A DNA stretch of 37,979 nt from Nemertoderma westbladi (taxonomy: Eukaryota > Xenacoelomorpha > Nemertodermatida > Nemertodermatidae), in NCBI GenBank assembly GCA_032718475.1, contig JAUCBJ010005684.1, positions 1-37,979 of the forward strand. The letters run 5' to 3'. Below the pieces are notes generated by a model, which did no database searches, had not been told where the DNA came from, and saw only the letters and a program-made list of their open reading frames with translations. Position 1 is the first letter of the stretch, and every line of letters starts with the position of its first letter. This document shows, in pieces, positions 1-13,200 of the stretch. The translations under genes and the position numbers were made by a program.

Positions 1-288
1 TATGGGTAAAAGTTCAACACAGCAATTCGTCTTGTGGTATGGGTAAAAGTTCAACACAGCAATTCGTCTTGCGGTATGGGTAAAAGTTAAACACAGCAAT
101 TCGTCTTGTGGTATGGGTAAAAGTTCAACACAGCAATTCGTCTTGTGGTATGGGTAAAAGTTAAACACAGCAATTCGTCTTGTGGTATGGGTAAAAGTTC
201 AACACAGCAATTCGTCTTGCGGTATGGGTAAAAGTTCAACACAGCAATTCGTCTTGTGGTATGGGTAAAAGTTCAAGAACAATTCGTC
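1..288. repeat. 37-bp minisatellite, about 7.7 copies, runs off left edge
   Basis: Direct tandem repeat with unit starts at 1, 38, 75, 112, 149, 186, 223 and 260. The unit begins tatgggtaaaagtt. Only two positions vary: gttcaac/gttaaac and cttgtgg/cttgcgg. The last unit decays at about 280-288. The array is cut by the window edge, so its full length is unknown. It has no coding signal and probably lies in an upstream intron of the large plus-strand gene, or upstream of it. Confidence 0.95.
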
Positions 289-1215
289 GATGTCGATCGT
301 AAAACTGCAGAAACATAGTGTTATTGTTGGGATTACATCAACGTGTGCTGTGCAGTACTTTGTAACTCATTTCAATACTATTCATATGCTATCAATTACC
401 ATGCGGTTTTGGTTCGTTAAGTTTTCAACTCGTTTTGACTTCAATTCGTCCAAAACCCATCTGGGTAGAGATAACAAATCCCATACCATTACATAATAAT
501 GCAATTCTTTGGTTAATTCTTACTTATAAAGTAAAAAGTTTACTTGAATATTGAATTATTTTATATTTTTTACTAAGTAATAGAAATATTGATATTATGT
601 AATTTATTAATAGTAAGTAATTTATTACTCCATGAAAATATTTGATATATTTGATAAAATTCAAATGTAATTATTTCAGACAAATACTGATATGTTGAAT
701 CTTTTTTGATGTACAAAAGTTTATTTTCTCTTTTCTTCGATTCTTTGAATTACTGAGTAAAATGTGAATATTGTACAATTGTGCAATAGTATTAAACATC
801 CACACATTTTGTAAAACTGAAAAATATGTTTTTATTCTTTGATATTATTGTTGGGTTTAAATCAAATTTGAAATATTTTTGGTACTAAACAAGTTCCCCA
901 ATGTCCCGTCAACACCGTCGGTTGACTGTATAGTTCGGTCGAACTGTTCGAAACCGAATCATCCGAACCGATTCCTCCGTTTCTGGACCGAATTGTTCTG
1001 CTTTACTCTAATCAATTTTCTAAATACTGTATATACCAAATACATAGAAATAAACACAACGTTAATAATTAACTCATGTATACTATATTAACTGTTGTAG
1101 ACTCTGTCGATGAGCGGGACGGTATATACTTCATATGACATTATTATCCAGTTTATTTTCCTTTTTATTAATTATTATCTATAGTATTTTTAATTATTGT
1201 TATATTTTCTTACAG
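289..1215. other. AT-rich intron or upstream sequence, no gene seen
   Basis: Non-coding AT-rich sequence between the 37-bp array and the first recognisable exon. Short ORFs at 290-496 and 879-1091 have no domain character and no splice context. A piece near 984 (ggaccgaattgttctg) resembles the 15-bp unit of the foldback element at 12.6-13.9 kb. The final bases before 1216 form a good pyrimidine-rich acceptor ending in ttcttacag. Confidence 0.6.
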
Positions 1216-1266
1216 CTACTACACAGCCAGCAATGAACACAACTTCAATTGAAAATACAACATTAG
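1216..1266 (+). CDS. Exon: Thr-rich linker (17 codons)
   Basis: A 51-nt phase 1-1 exon between acceptor ttcttacag and donor g|gtaagt. It encodes a Thr/Ser/Asn-rich stretch (TTQPAMNTTSIENTTL) with two N-x-T sequons. Its composition matches the mucin-like exon that follows, and the G left at its end completes an Ala codon with the CT at 1613. Further exons of this kind may exist upstream of the window. The exon is short and supported only by splice signals, phase and composition. Confidence 0.65.
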
Positions 1267-4200
1267 GTAAGTTGCTGGCGGGATCCAACGTCCATGTCAT
1301 AAGTCATTGATACATTAAATCAATGCACAATATCGGACAATGACATATATCTTATATATATTGTATATACTGTATTATATTATATATACATCAGAAGAAT
1401 ATACTTTCCCAATGGGTGTTCGGGAAGAGTTGGGATCTATAGTGTCCATTAGCCAACTCTACTATGTATTATTTTGATTTTATTTATTCAAATACTATTG
1501 TTTCAAATCATCACTACAAAATCATTGCAACCTTCCTTATTAATAAAATAATGGAATTATGTTATTGAATTACGACTTTCTATTGTAATATACGTTGTCT
1601 GTTTGTTTAAAGCTGTTACAACCGTGAATCAAACAACAGCTGGCACAGGTTCTACAACAGCTGGTACAGGTTCCACAACCGCTGGCACAGGTTCTACAAC
1701 AGCTGGAACAGGTTCAACAACCGCTGGTACAGGTGCAACCGCAGGCACAGGTTCTACAACCGCTGGTACAGGTGCAACTGCAGGCACAGGTTCTACAACC
1801 GCTGGTACAGGTGCAACCGCAGGAACAGGTTCTACAACCGCTGGTACAGGTGCAACCGCAGGCACAGGTTCTACAACCGCTGGTACAGGTGCAACTGCAG
1901 GCACAGGTTCTACAACCGCTGGTACAGGTGCAACCGCAGGAACAGGTTCTACAACCGCTGGTACAGGTGCAACCGCAGGAACAGGTTCTACAACCGCTGG
2001 TACAGGTGCAACCGCAGGCACAGGTTCTACAACCGCTGGTACAGGTGCAACTGCAGGCACAGGTTCTACAACCGCTGGTACAGGTGCAACCGCAGGAACA
2101 GGTTCTACAACCGCTGGTACAGGTGCAACCGCAGGCACAGGTTCTACAACCGCTGGTACAGGTGCAACTGCAGGCACAGGTTCTACAACCGCTGGTACAG
2201 GTGCAACCGCAGGCACAGGTTCTACAACCGCTGGTACAGGTGCAACTGCAGGCACAGGTTCTACAACCGCTGGTACAGGTGCAACCGCAGGCACAGGTTC
2301 TACAACCGCTGGTACAGGTGCAACTGCAGGCACCGGTTCTACAACCGCTGGTACAGGTGCAACCGCAGGCACAGGTTCTACAACCGCTGGTACAGGTGCA
2401 ACCGCAGGCACAGGTTCTACAACCGCTGGTACAGGTGCAACTGCAGGCACAGGTTCTACAACCGCTGGTACAGGTGCAACCGCAGGCACAGGTTCTACAA
2501 CCGCTGGTACAGGTGCAACCGCAGGAACAGGTTCTACCACCGCTGGTACAGGTGCAACTGCAGGCACAGGTTCTACAACCGCTGGTACAGGTGCAACCGC
2601 AGGCACAGGTTCTACAACCGCTGGTACAGGTGCAACTGCAGGCACGGGTTCTACAACCGCTGGTACAGGTGCAACTGCAGGCACAGGTTCTACAACCGCT
2701 GGTACAGGTGCAACCGCAGGAACAGGTTCTACAACCGCTGGTACAGGTGCAACTGCAGGCACAGGTTCTACAACCGCTGGTACAGGTGCAACCGCAGGAA
2801 CAGGTTCTACCACCGCTGGTACAGGTGCAACTGCAGGCACAGGTTCTACAACCGCTGGTACAGGTGCAACCGCAGGCACAGGTTCTACAACCGCTGGTAC
2901 AGGTGCAACCGCAGGCACAGGTTCTACAACCGCTGGTACAGGTGCAACTGCAGGCACGGGTTCTACAACCGTTGGTACAGGTGCAACTGCAGGGACAGGT
3001 TCTACAACCGCTGGTACAGGTGCAACCGCAGGAACAGGTTCTACAACCGCTGGTACAGGTGCAACTGCAGGCACAGGTTCTACAACCGCTGGTACAGGTG
3101 CAACCGCAGGAACAGGTTCTACCACCGCTGGTACAGGTGCAACTGCAGGCACAGGTTCTACAACCGCTGGTACAGGTGCAACCGCAGGCACAGGTTCTAC
3201 AACCGCTGGTACAGGTGCAACTGCAGGCACGGGTTCTACAACCGCTGGTACAGGTGCAACTGCAGGCACAGGTTCTACAACCGCTGGTACAGGTGCAACC
3301 GCAGGAACAGGTTCTACAACCGCTGGTACAGGTGCAACTGCAGGCACAGGTTCTACAACCGCTGGTACAGGTGCAACCGCAGGCACAGGTTCTACAACCG
3401 CTGGTACAGGTGCAACCGCAGGCACAGGTTCTACAACCGCTGGTACAGGTGCAACCGCAGGAACAGGTTCTACCACCGCTGGTACAGGTGCAACTGCAGG
3501 CACAGGTTCTACAACCGCTGGTACAGGTGCAACCGCAGGCACAGGTTCTACAACCGCTGGTACTGGTGCAAATGCAGGCACGGGTTCTACAACCGCTGGT
3601 ACAGGTGCTAATGCAGGCACAGGTTCTACAACCGCTGGTACAGGTGCAACCGCAGGCACAGGTTCTACAACCGCTGGTACAGGTGCAACCGCCGGCACAG
3701 GTTCTACAACCGCTGGTACAGGTGCAACCGCAGGCACAGGTTCTACAACCGCTGGTACAGGTGCAACTGCAGGCACAGGTTCTACAACCGCTGGTACCGG
3801 TGCAACCGCTGGTACAGGTGCAACTGCAGGCACAGGTTCTACAACCGCTGGTACAGGTGCAACCGCAGGAACAGGTTCTACAACCGCTGGTACAGGTGCA
3901 ACTGCAGGCACAGGTTCTACAACCGCTGGTATGGTGTATTCAACAGATGCTTCAGGTTTGTTATTATTTAGTGAATTACATATGAATGTGAGTGTTGCGA
4001 GTGAGACCCATATATTACCTCATCACCTTAAGGTTGTAGGGTACCCTAATAATATTAAAAAAACAAAATTTTCGAAATCTTTTTTGACTATTTAAGATAA
4101 AAATTACAGAAATATTTATAGGAATATATTTTTAGGATATATTTTATAGGAATAGGATAAGCCTAAGGTGCCAAAATGTCTGTCGGTATGTCGGTCGGTC

Positions 4201-7200
4201 TGTCTGAAAAGTCTGTCAAATCTGCAAGACTGACAGACCGACAGAAAGACAGTCCACATTTGGTTAAACTCAAAAACTGTCATCAAAAATGAAATCACCG
4301 ACCAGGAAAACCCCTAGGTCGGTATTTTTAGGCAGGTGGTGTACTTAATTATTTTTTACAACCAGTTTGAATAATCCCTCGTTTTATAAAAAATGACGCA
4401 AAGCTTTGAAAACTTTGAATGTCTTTTTCTCGAAAAGTAATTTTTTGTGTTTTTTTTTGTTGACACAAAGTTACTCTTTTATGAGGAACTACTGGACGAG
4501 ATGTCATGAAATTTTAGGAAATGTTCACAACAACGATTGGCCTAGGCATGACTAGAATTTTGTTGGTTAGGTGCTTTCTTAAGAAGTTATTAAGAAAACA
4601 GTAGTTGTTGAAATTTAGATATTTGGTCAAAAACCGGGCATTGTTTACAAAAATTGCCGTGAACAAAAAAATTTTCAAATTTTTATTTTTTTTAGTCTTG
4701 CTCTTGTCCGAATGGTTGATACAGCTACCTGCAAAATTTCAGGAAATTTTATTTACGAGTTCTCTCAAAAAGGTATATTTTATTTAATAGTATAACATTA
4801 AGAAAACCTTGGGATACCCTACAACCTTAACTATTTATACAATTAATTGGTTTTAGCGCAGGTCATGATGTATGAAATTTGACATGTATTTTAGTGTAAA
4901 TTATTAAGGATGCAGATTTTATAGATATAGATATTTCAGATTTAATGAACCCGAAACAAATTATTAATACCACGTGTCTGAAAAAAACATGAGACAAAAA
5001 AATCTGTAATTCCATGACGTAATGTCCTACTAATATCATTATAGTATTATATATAGTTACTAATTAATATATTAATTATTAATTAATATATTATATATAC
5101 TGTAGTAATAATGGCAGTCCACGTATTGCCAGACTACTAACAATGGTAATGATCTAAGGAACTCGTAGATTCACCTTCAGATGTATACTGTATGTATAGG
5201 GCAGAAGGTTATCAATGTAAACAAAAATTGACTTCAGCCATTAATTAGGCCAGGGATTTTGTTGCATCTTTGCACGGTTCAGTGAAGAATTTAGTGAAGA
5301 ATTCAGTAGTTCGGTTCGCCGGGTTCATTATTATTATTATTATTCCCGGATTACGCCCCGGTGGCTGTAATTAGTAAAATGGTCTGACGATATGAAATAA
5401 AATATACAGACAAGAATTTACAAAAGTTACAATTATACCATTATTATTAAAATTATACAATTATAATATTATAATACGGCGTAGCTAATGTAAGCTAAGA
5501 TCTAGAACAGATATATCTAGAATTAAGATCTATATGGGTCTCATTCGAATACAGTGAACATATCTTCAATTGTTTAGCACCAAATCATCCAAATTAACAA
5601 TTAATAAATTAAGGGACATGTATAAACACTTTTTATTAACGTTAAAATGTAGGCACAGGTAGATCACTAAGAACAATGTTTACAGGGCTGAAATTATTAC
5701 ACGGCATAGGTAAAATATGATAACATACCCATGGTATAGATCATCAAAATGGAAGGGTTGGTGCGTAATACTTAGACTGTCAGTGTAAACTCGCGGATTA
5801 GATCCATTTTAGTACTGTATGGGGCGTCGGCATTGTTTAATATTGATTGGAAGTATAGGCTGCAAAAGTGTTCCTCTGGAGTCAACGAGTTCAGGAGGTA
5901 TGGGAATTTGCAATTGCGGATGCAAAGATTTAGTTTATATAGGTGGGTTGCCAATGATATTAATGAAGGTAAGCCTACTTTCCATGAGTTCATCATATAT
6001 ACCTTGTATAGTTCAATACAATCTTCCCCGCTAAGATGGATACTGAGTAGTCGGCCAAACAAGTAAGTCAGCTTATCATTATGACTATTGAATATATTAT
6101 ATATCGACCGGCATTGATGTGCAAGGATGGTATTAGAGAGATCTGCAGATCCAAAGAACACGTTTAATACCTTGTTTTTAATGTAATTCCCCGCATGCAG
6201 TATCGATCGCATACCCTTCCTACATGTAGTTGCAACATCATCTATTAGTTTAGTACTCAGTGATGATGATCCATAAGTAATGCTCGGGATGCATACTGAC
6301 CTCCATATTGTAGCTGTCACATTTAACGAGACTGGGTTTGGCTTTAGACCGCGGGATGAAAGCATTGAGAAGTTCATCCATATCTTGCTGGTAAACAAGT
6401 CCTTTAGGTTTTTATCCGTACCTGGTAAGGGTAGACCCATATATGTGCAGGTTGGCTCAGAAAAAAGGGTGTCACCAATTATCTTTAATGATTCTCCAAT
6501 AGACATTGAGCTATCCGGGTTCGACACGATAATGTGGGTTTTCTTTATATTAATCTTCAAATTGAGTTCTGTCAGTGAGTTAGTCAGTATATTAGTTAGA
6601 GCCTCGATATCATGTATGGAGTTAGCAAGCACAATGATATCGTCAGCATAGCTGACAATTGAGAAAGATTGGTGCCCTAAGTGAATTCCCAGGCCACTGT
6701 TGACTATTTCGTTCACCATTTCAGCAATGTAGAAATTAAACAAGAGGGGTGACAGGACCCCACCTTGCCGAACTCCTTGACCAAGATGAATCCCTTCACT
6801 GTGTATGTATCCATCACAATTCAGGAACGCCAAGGAGTTCCTATAGTAAGATTCAATAGCATTCACGAGTTTATTATTTAGCTTGGTCTGTCGAAGTTTG
6901 TCAAAAAGCTTATGATAGCTGACTTTATCGAAAGCTGAAGATAGGTCGAGGGAGAGCATGTATATTGGAGAGTTCTTCTTGTTGAAATATTTTATGAGGT
7001 TATTAACTGTTAGGTATGCAGATTCGGAGCTTAAGTTTTCCTTGTATCCCATCTGGAGGTCATTTGTCTTGAGGATTTCTTTCATATCACCCTTAATGGT
7101 AATCTCCCACAACTTTGCAAGTGTTGCTAAAATGGTGATCATTCTTGAATTATTTCCTGGAGCAATCTGTAGCTTCTGGTTCTTAGATGGTTTTGGTACT

Positions 7201-10200
7201 GCCAACATTAGTCCTGTGCACAGAATCTTTGGACATTCACCACTATAATTAATTTGGTTAAATATATCGGCAATAAATTTACATAAAATATGTGAGGACC
7301 CATAGTGGAGATGTTCAGATTGAATGTTATAATAATCCCCTGTTTTCCCCTTATTAAGTTCTTTTATATTTTCTTCAATGGTTAATGCAGTCACAAATTT
7401 ATTAGCTTGTTTGGAGTCATTATAGACCGGATTTATGTTGCTTGGGCACGTATGCGTATGGTCACTTGGTTGTGGAGCTTCTGTGGGATTATCAGCATTG
7501 AAGTGACTTTTGAGTTCGTTGTGAAGAGTGTCTGCAGCAGTGGGTGACATAGGTTTCCTTGGTTTGACCATCTTTATCAATTTCCAGAAATGTTGTGGGT
7601 TTCTGGTTGATTCTGCTAGCTCCTTAATATGAGAGTTATAAGAGTGGTACATGCTCTGTTGGTTGCTCTTGAGTAGTGCCCTGTGCTCCAGGTAGCACTG
7701 CATATAATATAGGTGGCTCTCTGTATCTGATATCCCCCCATGTCTCTTATATATCTTTTTGGCTTCTTTCAGTTTCTTTTCACATTTTTGAAGTTCATTG
7801 TGTCAAGGACAATGAACACATCTCCAGTCAGACTCTCTATACAACATTGGAGGTGTTTCATTAGTCTTCCCTAGCTTGACACTTGAACGGAACCGCCTCC
7901 GCTTTGCAGGACATTGCTTTCGCCGTGTGCACCAGCCAGTGCATAATCTTGTGCGTTGATGGCCTCATGGAGCGAATAAGAATGGTGGACATCCCATGAG
8001 TATCTTGAGACGCATCCTTAACCCTATTAAACCCGGGGGGGGGGCGGTGTCAATATGACCCCACCCCGTGTGTTATAACTCTGAAACAAACGCAGTAGGG
8101 AATCTGAAATTTTATGACTTTTCTTAAAAATCTTGTTTCTTGCGTTATATGGGTTTTTGAGAGTCCTGAATCCGATGGAATCAATAAAAACTGCACTGGA
8201 CATCTCAATCTTGTACTTTTGGGTGATGGGTTCGCAATTTGGTGCTAGCACCAAAATTTGCCATAATACGCCGAAAAATACGAGTAGCAATGATCTGATA
8301 ACTAAGAAATGTATTCCATTAGAATCAGCGCCCCAGAAAACCTGAAAATGTGAATTTAAAGCATCGTATAAGTGAATTAAAAATTTTGTGTTCAAACTGA
8401 AAAGTGCTAATTACTTGTTTTTTTCACTTTTTGCCTACGTAGAGGTCTAAAACAGCCATTTATAGTATATTTATAGTATATAGTATATATGCAAAAGCAT
8501 TTATCAGATCGTTTTTAAATATTTTCAAATGGAATTTGCGCCACTGAAAACCTGTATTAAAGACAATTAGCCGAAAATTGTAACTTTCAAATTTTATGAA
8601 AATTGTTCACTACTTGTAATTTTGGTGCTACCAAATTATCACACCATCATCTCAGCCTAGGCTGAGATGATTGGGGAGTAATTTCAAGAGGGAGTTATCT
8701 CAGCCTTGTACACCGGTACTAATAGGGTTAAAGGACACTGGCCTTGAAGATGCGGATGATCTAGCAAATGTCATGGGTAATAGGGAGTTGTGGTGGTGGA
8801 ATTTTGTCGACAAGCCGGCACAGCATTCTTAATATATATGTGATATATATAATGCAGATGCAATGCAGCATGCCGATAATAGTAGTAGTAAGCATGAGAG
8901 TAAAGAGCTTGGCCGTGGATCTACCCTTAATCATGAATGTTTTCTAGCTACAACCTAACTGCATTTTAAGTTTGATATTAACCTTAATTTAAATTTGGTT
9001 TTAATATTAATAAATATGTATTCCTTTTAATACTTGTCCCAATGCCATTCGCCTCGCATAGAGGCGTACATTTTCATTATATTATATATTAGGCTAGCAA
9101 ATGCGTGCAGGATTGCACACAAAGTCTGAATTCTGATATCTAATGCATTCCCTCCAAAAGCTACAATTCAAAAATTTCCCATTTAGCTACAATTCAAAGA
9201 TGCAAGGCAGAGAAGCACCTTCCTGGCTAGTCACTTTAAATAATTCGAGCTGAAACGGAAGCGATACTGGCCTGTGTCCGGGAATCGAACCCATTGTTTT
9301 AATGACCAAAATGTTCTGCAGGAAAAAAATTATGTAGTTCTTATTTTTATATAGATGAGTGCACCATTAATTCTGGAAATGTTGCATTTTCGTTATTATT
9401 TACTCTTATTTTTAAAGAAAATAAAGGAGAAGGCATTATCCAGTGATTGGCGTGCTAAATAGTTTAGCTGCGACCTGTTTTTCCGTCGACAGGTTGAACG
9501 TGAGAAGTGTAAGAAGAGTCTTATAGTCGGTAATATACGGTGTGGGAAAATTTGTATTTTTTGCATTCTTTTGACGATAATGTGCACATCCCACATATTC
9601 TATTATTATCACTACCCCCTTAGGTTGCTCATACACCGAGTGGATTAAACTCGGAGACTGCAGCAGTACATGTGGCAGCGGTATGCAGAATTATACCAGA
9701 ACTGTAGTTACAACCGGTAACCCCCTATGCACAGATATCAGAAAGGAAGAAGAATGCAACACCCAAGACTGTCCAGGTAAGATTATTTACAAAATATATC
9801 GGCACCGTATACTACATACTTGTTGTTTAGCAGTCTTCATGGTATCGCAAAGAAGACTACCACTTACCATCAGCTTATTGCAAACAGTCGCAGTGTCATG
9901 GACAACATCTATTTACATCAACATCTATTTACTCAGGAGCTTCTGATATTATTTTTACTATTTTTGCGTTGCACTTTTGGTTTATTGTATAATATGTGCC
10001 GAAAAATCGACTGACTGTTGTTGAAATTGAAATTGAAAGGTAGTTTATATTATTGTTGAATATTTAACCTGAGGAATCTTTGAATTGGAAGACACAATGT
10101 GGTATATGGTTGGCCGTTCCTGAGTTATTAAATTATGAACGCGTAAAAAGCGGTCAAGCGAATCAATTCAGGATTAGGACACGTCTGTTACGCAATTAAT

Positions 10201-13200
10201 CTTAAAAATAATTACTTACTGTTGTTTTATTATAGGTTGCGTTTGGGGCGAATGGGTTGAACTGCCGCCTGTGGGTTGCTCAAAATACTGTGATGGAGGT
10301 ACGCGGACATACGTTAGAACTCTTACGAGCACAACTTCTACTTCAATGTGCACGGAAGACACGAACATTATAGACTGCAATACTCAAAACTGCCCTTCAG
10401 GTAAGGGTTGTTCTTTTAATTAATTATTTATAATATTTAATTGTGTGGTAAATTAATTGTGCATTCTCTAGTTCGATTGAAAAATATGTAGGGCATATTA
10501 TTATTATAGTAATAATAATTAATTAATTAATTGTAAATAGTAATAAGCTTTTATCTTTGACATGTTGACATATTGCTTTTGTTATATTGTTCACTATATA
10601 CCGCTAGTTTGCCAATTCTTTTGACTTAGATTGCGTGTATGGCGATTGGGCTGCTTTCGGTACTTGCAGTGAATTATGCGGTGGTGGAACACAAGTTTCT
10701 ACCAGAAACGTTGTTTTCAACCCAGATGGCGCCCTTTGTACTTCTGTTACAAAGACCGATGCTTGTAACACAGGAACATGCTCGGCTAACGATGGTACTC
10801 AACACAAAATCTATAATTAATTTATTATGAACTTAGTGTAACAGTTCGCATGTAATTTCTTAGATGTTACACTTGATTTCTTTAGTAATAAAAACGTAAT
10901 AATAATTATCTATTACATGGGAAAAAAGTAGAACTTTTTTTCACTATTCTCGAGGCATTTTATTTACCGAGCGTCAGCGAGGTTAATACATGCTCGACAG
11001 AATATTGAAAAAAAGGACCTACGTTTTTTTTTCCCCATGTAATACGTAATTTTATTCTTAAATTGGTACTTTTTTGTTGCTTAATTCTTTAATAAAACGT
11101 ACAGCGATATAGTGTTACAAAATAAATTGAACTGTAGTATTTTACTATATTGCTTCCATAGTTACTGCAATTCAAATTCTTGTACATTTCAACTCTCGAT
11201 GCTGCATTACTCAATGTTAAATAATTTAGTGTTCTCGAATATTTATTACGTAACTAGAGAGCCGCTTAACAACATAAGCCAATGGATATTGAGTTCCGTT
11301 TTGGAGTACGCCGCGCAGACACTAAATTTGTCATAACTTTTGAGTGCTTGCATGGAATTTGCTCAAATTACGTTCAAACATTTTCTACGTCAATGCTCTT
11401 TGAACACATTTAATAACATTTAAGAAATTCCACCAAAAATTTTTCATTTTACTTTTTTCGCCGGGAAATAAAGTAAAATCAATGCAATCCTATGGGATAC
11501 TTTTTTTCCTAGATCTAAAGACTAGATATATATTCTTGATTTTGGTCTAAATTCGAGCGAAAAAGTAACAATTTAAGAATAAAAATATTTTAATAATATC
11601 AATAATTATTATACATCTTATTTATAATATAGAATTATGTTTGTATTATTTATACATAATTACATTTGTAACTAACACAGGTCATATTTTATCAAACCCA
11701 GTAAAATTAAATTTATGTAGGGTAACTATTTCTGGAAATATAAAAGTCAAAATGCCAATTAGTTTGTATGAAAGAATTTCCATCAGTAACTTGTCGATTA
11801 ATTCTGCTTTCAGTTTGCCAATATGGAAGCTGGGTAAATGATGGTCCCTGCAGCGAAACATGTGGTGGTGGAATTCAAAAGTCGACCAGAAGCATTCTAA
11901 ACAATCCAACTGGTGTGCAATGTCTGAACACGGAGAAGAATGAACAATGTAATACCCATGCTTGTCCAGGTAAGCTCCTTTATTATACTTATGAATAGCC
12001 AGTTTGCATATTGTTATTATGCTAATTTTGAGTACATTAATCGCAGCGGGGGTTTGTAATCTCTTTCAATTTGTATTAACATTATATTTATTCGCCTCTG
12101 ATTCTATACATCTTCAACATACTCAGCAAAATGTACCAAGTAGAAATAAACCGTATTATGTTCACTAAAACAATTGTTTTTTCCACTAAATTTTTGTAAC
12201 TAAAATATTATATATTTTCACTTCAAAAAATGAATTATCGCAAAAATTTTACTGTTTTCATTTAATTTCGTATTTATTTAATGTTTTGGTTATTATAACG
12301 TGACTCAATATAACCTAATCCTTTCTCTTTTATTTAGTTAAGAAAAAAAGTCGAAAAAAATTCATAAATTTGTTTTTTATTGCATTTAAAGAAGAATTTA
12401 ATGGGGATTTCAAATCTACAAACGGCTTAGAGAGATATCTTTTAGTTCTCGTGTGATCGTGGAAAAGCTGTCTGCCTACCTGTCTGTCATAATGTACGGC
12501 ATACTGACAGACAACCGACAGGTGGACAGTCTTACATTGCACCAAATATTAAAACTGACATCTGAAATGAAATCAGCGACCCCGAAAACCCCTATAAATA
12601 TAATTGTAGCTCGGTGGTGTGCTTCCTTCGGATGTAGGACAATTCGGTCCGGACAATTCGGTCCCGGACAATACGGTCCCGGACAATTCGGTCCCGGACA
12701 ATTCGGTCCCAAAACACTAAATAAATGGGACCGAATTGTCCGGGACCGAATTGTCCGGGACCGAATTGTCCGGGACCGAATTGTCCGCATCCTGATAGCA
12801 ACTTTTTAGTGATTTTTTGATATTGGTGAATGTTCTAGATCATTCGTAGAGATATTTTTGTTATGGTAGCTAGTGTTATTTACTTTCTAGAATTTTTTGA
12901 AATTTTAAAAATACTGTATTTTTTGTTATTTTTGTTATTGGTAATTGTTGTTGTTATTGGTATTATTATATATTATTTATTAAGGTGTAGCTCGTGTTTT
13001 TTTTTACTAGCTAGCATTTCCTTTAAATTATAATAACAGTTGTGAAAACATTGATATTTCAGAATTAGGCCTAAACTGTTGCTGATTATATTAATTACCA
13101 ACAATATAATTTATAACTACCAAATAATTAATTACCAACAAAATAATAATTTAGGCTTGTTAACCAACCAACAACACATACATTATACATACGCAATATA

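Noticed and set aside
290-1091. Two 68-70 codon ORFs upstream of the first exon
   Set aside because: No homology, no splice sites in phase, AT-rich composition like intron.
1629-3911. 760-residue Pro/Val/Ala-rich ORF on the minus strand
   Set aside because: A shadow of the coding minisatellite: open only because the 39-bp unit lacks stops. No splice context on that strand.
1733-3985. 750-residue Gln/Leu/Val ORF in another plus frame
   Set aside because: The same repeat artefact; it neither fits the phase of neighbouring exons nor has any domain character.
5819-7248. Plus-strand ORFs at 5819-7248
   Set aside because: Antisense shadows of the LINE-A reverse transcriptase.
9281-9291. Functional tRNA gene on the minus strand
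   Set aside because: Only a box B is present; no cloverleaf or box A. The following body matches a SINE at 37.6 kb.
12453-12809. ORFs in 12.45-12.81 and 13.59-13.95 kb
   Set aside because: Translations of the ggacaattcggtccc unit (GPGQFGPGQFG-like) in the foldback ends; present on both strands and not coding.
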